Positions 62,100-64,000 of a DNA stretch of 64,000 nucleotides are shown one piece after another. Both the position numbers and the translations under genes were made by a program. The notes under the pieces were generated by a model that was not told where the DNA came from, did not search any database, and worked only from the letters and a program-made list of their open reading frames with translations. Within the stretch, counting starts at the first letter, position 1. Each line of letters starts with the position of its first letter. Location of the stretch: assembly GCA_052078155.1 (NCBI GenBank), contig JBQJBP010000001.1, positions 558,001 through 622,000 of the forward strand, written 5' to 3'. The stretch is from CAXBMB01 sp052078155. Lineage in GTDB: Bacteria; Pseudomonadota; Alphaproteobacteria; Kiloniellales; DSM-21159.

Positions 62100-63545
62100 A
62101 TGGCCAGCGCGACCATCCTGATAGCAGATGATGACCGGGCCATTCGCACGGTTTTAACCCAGGCCCTCACGCGGGAGGGCTACGAAGTACGCTCCACCGG
62201 CAATGCCGCCACACTGTGGCGTTGGGTCCAGGACGGGCAGGGGGACCTGGTGATCACTGATGTGGTCATGCCCGATGAAAATGGCCTGGAACTGATTCCC
62301 CGGATCAAAAAACTGCGCCCGCACCTTCGGGTTATCGTCATGTCTGCGCAGAACACCCTTTTGACGGCGGTAAAGGCCACAGAAAGAGGGGCTTTTGAAT
62401 ATCTGCCCAAACCCTTTGACCTGAAGGAACTGCTGCGCACTGTGGCCCGCGGTCTGTCTTCGCCCCAGGGGGAAGCTGACGCCCAGGAACTGGACGGAGA
62501 AGAAGAGCGTCTGCCGCTGATCGGCCGCTCTCCGGCCATGCAGGAAATTTACCGTGTGCTGGCCCGGCTGATGGGCACGGACCTGACAGTCATGGTCTAC
62601 GGTGAGTCCGGAACCGGCAAGGAACTGGTGGCCCGCGCCCTGCATGACTATGGCAAAAGGCGAAACGGGCCCTTTGTGCCCATCAACATGGCGGCCATCC
62701 CCAAGGAACTGATCGAAAGCGAGCTCTTTGGCCATGAAAAGGGGGCCTTCACCGGCGCCGCCAACCGCTATGCCGGGCGGTTTGAGCAGGCCAGCGGCGG
62801 AACCCTGTTCCTGGATGAAATTGGCGACATGCCACTGGAAGCGCAAACCCGATTGCTTCGGGTGCTGCAGGAAGGGGAATACACCACCGTCGGCGGCAGA
62901 ACACCCATCCGGGCAGATGTGCGCATTGTGGCGGCCACCCACCGGGATCTGCGTCAGATGGTCCGTGCCGGGCATTTCCGAGAAGATCTCTTTTACCGGC
63001 TGAACGTGGTGCCCATCCGACTGCCTCCTTTGCGGGAGCGGTCAGAGGATGTGGTTGAGCTGATCCGCCACTTCTTTGCGCGGGTTCAGGAAGAAGGGCT
63101 GCCGGCCAAGACACTGGACAACGAAGCTCTGGATTTCCTGCGCAGCTACCGCTGGCCGGGCAATGTCCGTGAACTGGAAAATCTCGTGCAGCGTCTGGTG
63201 GCGCTCTACAATCAGGAAGTCATCAGTGTTGACATTGTGCGGGCGGAACTGAGTGAAGCTCCTCATGTTCAGGAGGCCGAGGCTGCTCCGGAGGCCGATG
63301 CCTCACTGGGGGCGACTGTGGAACGACTCCTCAGGCATTATTTCGATGCCCACAGCGAAGAGTTACCTGCTGCAGGTCTCTATGAACGGGTGATTCGCGA
63401 AGTGGAAAAACCTTTGATCGAATTGTCCCTGAATGCCACCAAGGGAAACCAGCTGAAAGCCGCAGAATTGCTGGGTGTCAACAGAAACACACTCAGAAAG
63501 AAAATTAGAGAACTGGACATTGAGGTAATGAGAGGCCTTAAATAG
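62100..63545 (+). CDS. ntrC: Nitrogen regulation response regulator NtrC
   Basis: NtrC activates sigma54 promoters under nitrogen limitation. The receiver domain has D54 (ITDVVMPDENG). The AAA+ domain has Walker A GESGTGKE (168-175), the sigma54-contacting GAFTGA loop (215-220) and Walker B LFLDE (about 236-240). The Fis-type helix-turn-helix lies at the end (GNQLKAAELLGVNRNTLRKK). The length is 481, with no missing key residues. Confidence 0.97.
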   Translation: MASATILIADDDRAIRTVLTQALTREGYEVRSTGNAATLWRWVQDGQGDLVITDVVMPDENGLELIPRIKKLRPHLRVIVMSAQNTLLTAVKATERGAFEYLPKPFDLKELLRTVARGLSSPQGEADAQELDGEEERLPLIGRSPAMQEIYRVLARLMGTDLTVMVYGESGTGKELVARALHDYGKRRNGPFVPINMAAIPKELIESELFGHEKGAFTGAANRYAGRFEQASGGTLFLDEIGDMPLEAQTRLLRVLQEGEYTTVGGRTPIRADVRIVAATHRDLRQMVRAGHFREDLFYRLNVVPIRLPPLRERSEDVVELIRHFFARVQEEGLPAKTLDNEALDFLRSYRWPGNVRELENLVQRLVALYNQEVISVDIVRAELSEAPHVQEAEAAPEADASLGATVERLLRHYFDAHSEELPAAGLYERVIREVEKPLIELSLNATKGNQLKAAELLGVNRNTLRKKIRELDIEVMRGLK

Positions 63546-63731
63546 CCACTGTGTCTTTATCGCCACAGCTGTGGCTTTGCCGCACAGCCCGGGTGAGGGG
63601 CCTGTGGGGCAGTTTGAGGCGAGTGTTTTGGCGGGTATGTTTTTCGGTCTGTCCAGTGTCTGGTGCAAAGGGGGAAAAGCCGGCTACGGATCTCCTGATC
63701 GTGCCTTTTGGGATGACCTGTGGGGGCAGAG

Positions 63732-64000
63732 ATGAGCCAAAGTGATCATCTGGCCGAACCACCGGTGTTGCCGAACCAGGATCCCGAACATCAGACTGTT
63801 GCCAAACTCTTCTCCTGGGCGCGGGCGGTGCGTCTGGAAAGCAAGCTGGCGGTGGTGCTTTTTATCGCCGCTCTGGGCTCAGGTATTCTCACCTTTGTCG
63901 CTCTGACGGCGCGCGAAGGCTGGTTCTCTGATCCTGATTCCGTCCTCATCCTCCTGATCGTTGACCTGGTCCTTCTGACCGGTTTTGCCACCCTCATTCT
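63732..64000 (+). CDS. ntrY: Sensor kinase NtrY (partial, N-terminus only)
   Basis: Only 89 codons lie in the window. After a polar N-terminus of about 35 residues come two hydrophobic segments (VVLFIAALGSGILTFVAL near residue 41 and LLIVDLVLLTGFATLI at the edge), the arrangement at the start of NtrY. Position after dusB-ntrB-ntrC is the strongest evidence, since ntrY-ntrX follow there in alphaproteobacteria. GGGGGCAGAG precedes the ATG. The kinase domain is outside the window. Confidence 0.8.
   Translation, partial: MSQSDHLAEPPVLPNQDPEHQTVAKLFSWARAVRLESKLAVVLFIAALGSGILTFVALTAREGWFSDPDSVLILLIVDLVLLTGFATLI

Noticed and set aside
1..64000. CRISPR arrays, tRNA or rRNA genes, prophage, complete insertion sequences
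   Set aside because: I looked on both strands for repeated spacer-like structure, tRNA-like foldbacks and transposase or integrase motifs and found none I could support.

Overview
This window reads as a core-genome segment of an alphaproteobacterium, most likely in the Rhodospirillales sensu lato. The evidence is gene content and order: rpsB-tsf-pyrH-frr-uppS-cdsA-dxr-rseP-bamA-skp-lpxD-fabZ-lpxA-lpxI-lpxB; trpGDC-moaC-moeA-lexA next to comEC, gltX and gltA; tpiA-secG-pyrG-kdsA-eno-ftsB-pdhABC-lpd-lipA-coq10; and ispDF next to dusB-ntrB-ntrC-ntrY. Other alphaproteobacterial marks are a pyruvate dehydrogenase E1 beta subunit with its own lipoyl domain, LpxI instead of LpxH, a fused IspDF, a ComEC without a metallo-beta-lactamase tail, and a LexA box of the GTTC-N7-GTTC type. 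Base composition is moderately GC-rich and codon use looks even throughout. I could not determine the genus.

Layout. 1-881: the start of an Old Yellow Enzyme-type flavin reductase gene running off the left edge. 1404-9530: translation factors, UMP kinase, ribosome recycling, undecaprenyl diphosphate synthesis, CDP-DAG synthesis, the first committed MEP-pathway step and the RseP protease. 9626-16963: outer-membrane assembly (BamA, Skp) and lipid A synthesis (LpxD, FabZ, LpxA, LpxI, LpxB) in a tightly overlapping operon. 17016-20836: less conserved genes (an acetyltransferase, an orphan aminotransferase, a reductase, a short DksA-like protein). 21145-32311: mainly minus-strand gltA, gltX, lexA, moeA, moaC, trpC, trpD, trpG, with comEC on the plus strand. 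32516-35547: a copper-efflux pair, copA-cueR, with a clear CueR-type promoter. 35867-40943: a divergent polysaccharide deacetylase, trpE and ppiD. 41343-48004: central glycolysis, protein export, CTP and Kdo synthesis and ftsB. 48166-54866: the complete pyruvate dehydrogenase complex plus lipoate synthase. 55011-58557: a Coq10-like protein, then a compact minus-strand run of ispDF-pgpA-cinA-CPBP protease. 58897-64000: a CcsA/YpjD-like protein and the dusB-ntrBC-ntrY nitrogen regulatory cluster, cut by the right edge.

The most unusual structure is not a gene. A family of about 138-bp intergenic elements occurs at least six times (probably seven) in this 64 kb. They have imperfect terminal inverted repeats starting TAGAGC and ending GGCTCTA, and two internal hairpins. 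At three sites the TA end coincides with the stop codon of a neighbouring gene (gltX, the CPBP protease and, in the weakest copy, the reductase at 19319). No transposase is present in the window.

Other points of note are a leaderless-looking CueR-controlled copA, a lexA promoter buried under its own SOS box with a three-unit 16-bp tandem repeat in the leader, paired AT-rich palindromes next to the pdhA promoter, a duplicated ribosome-binding site before trpC, and DNA-level near identity of the two lipoyl domains. I saw no tRNA, rRNA, CRISPR array, prophage or complete insertion sequence. Most of the window is ordinary housekeeping, and I did not find a convincing new defence or metabolic system.
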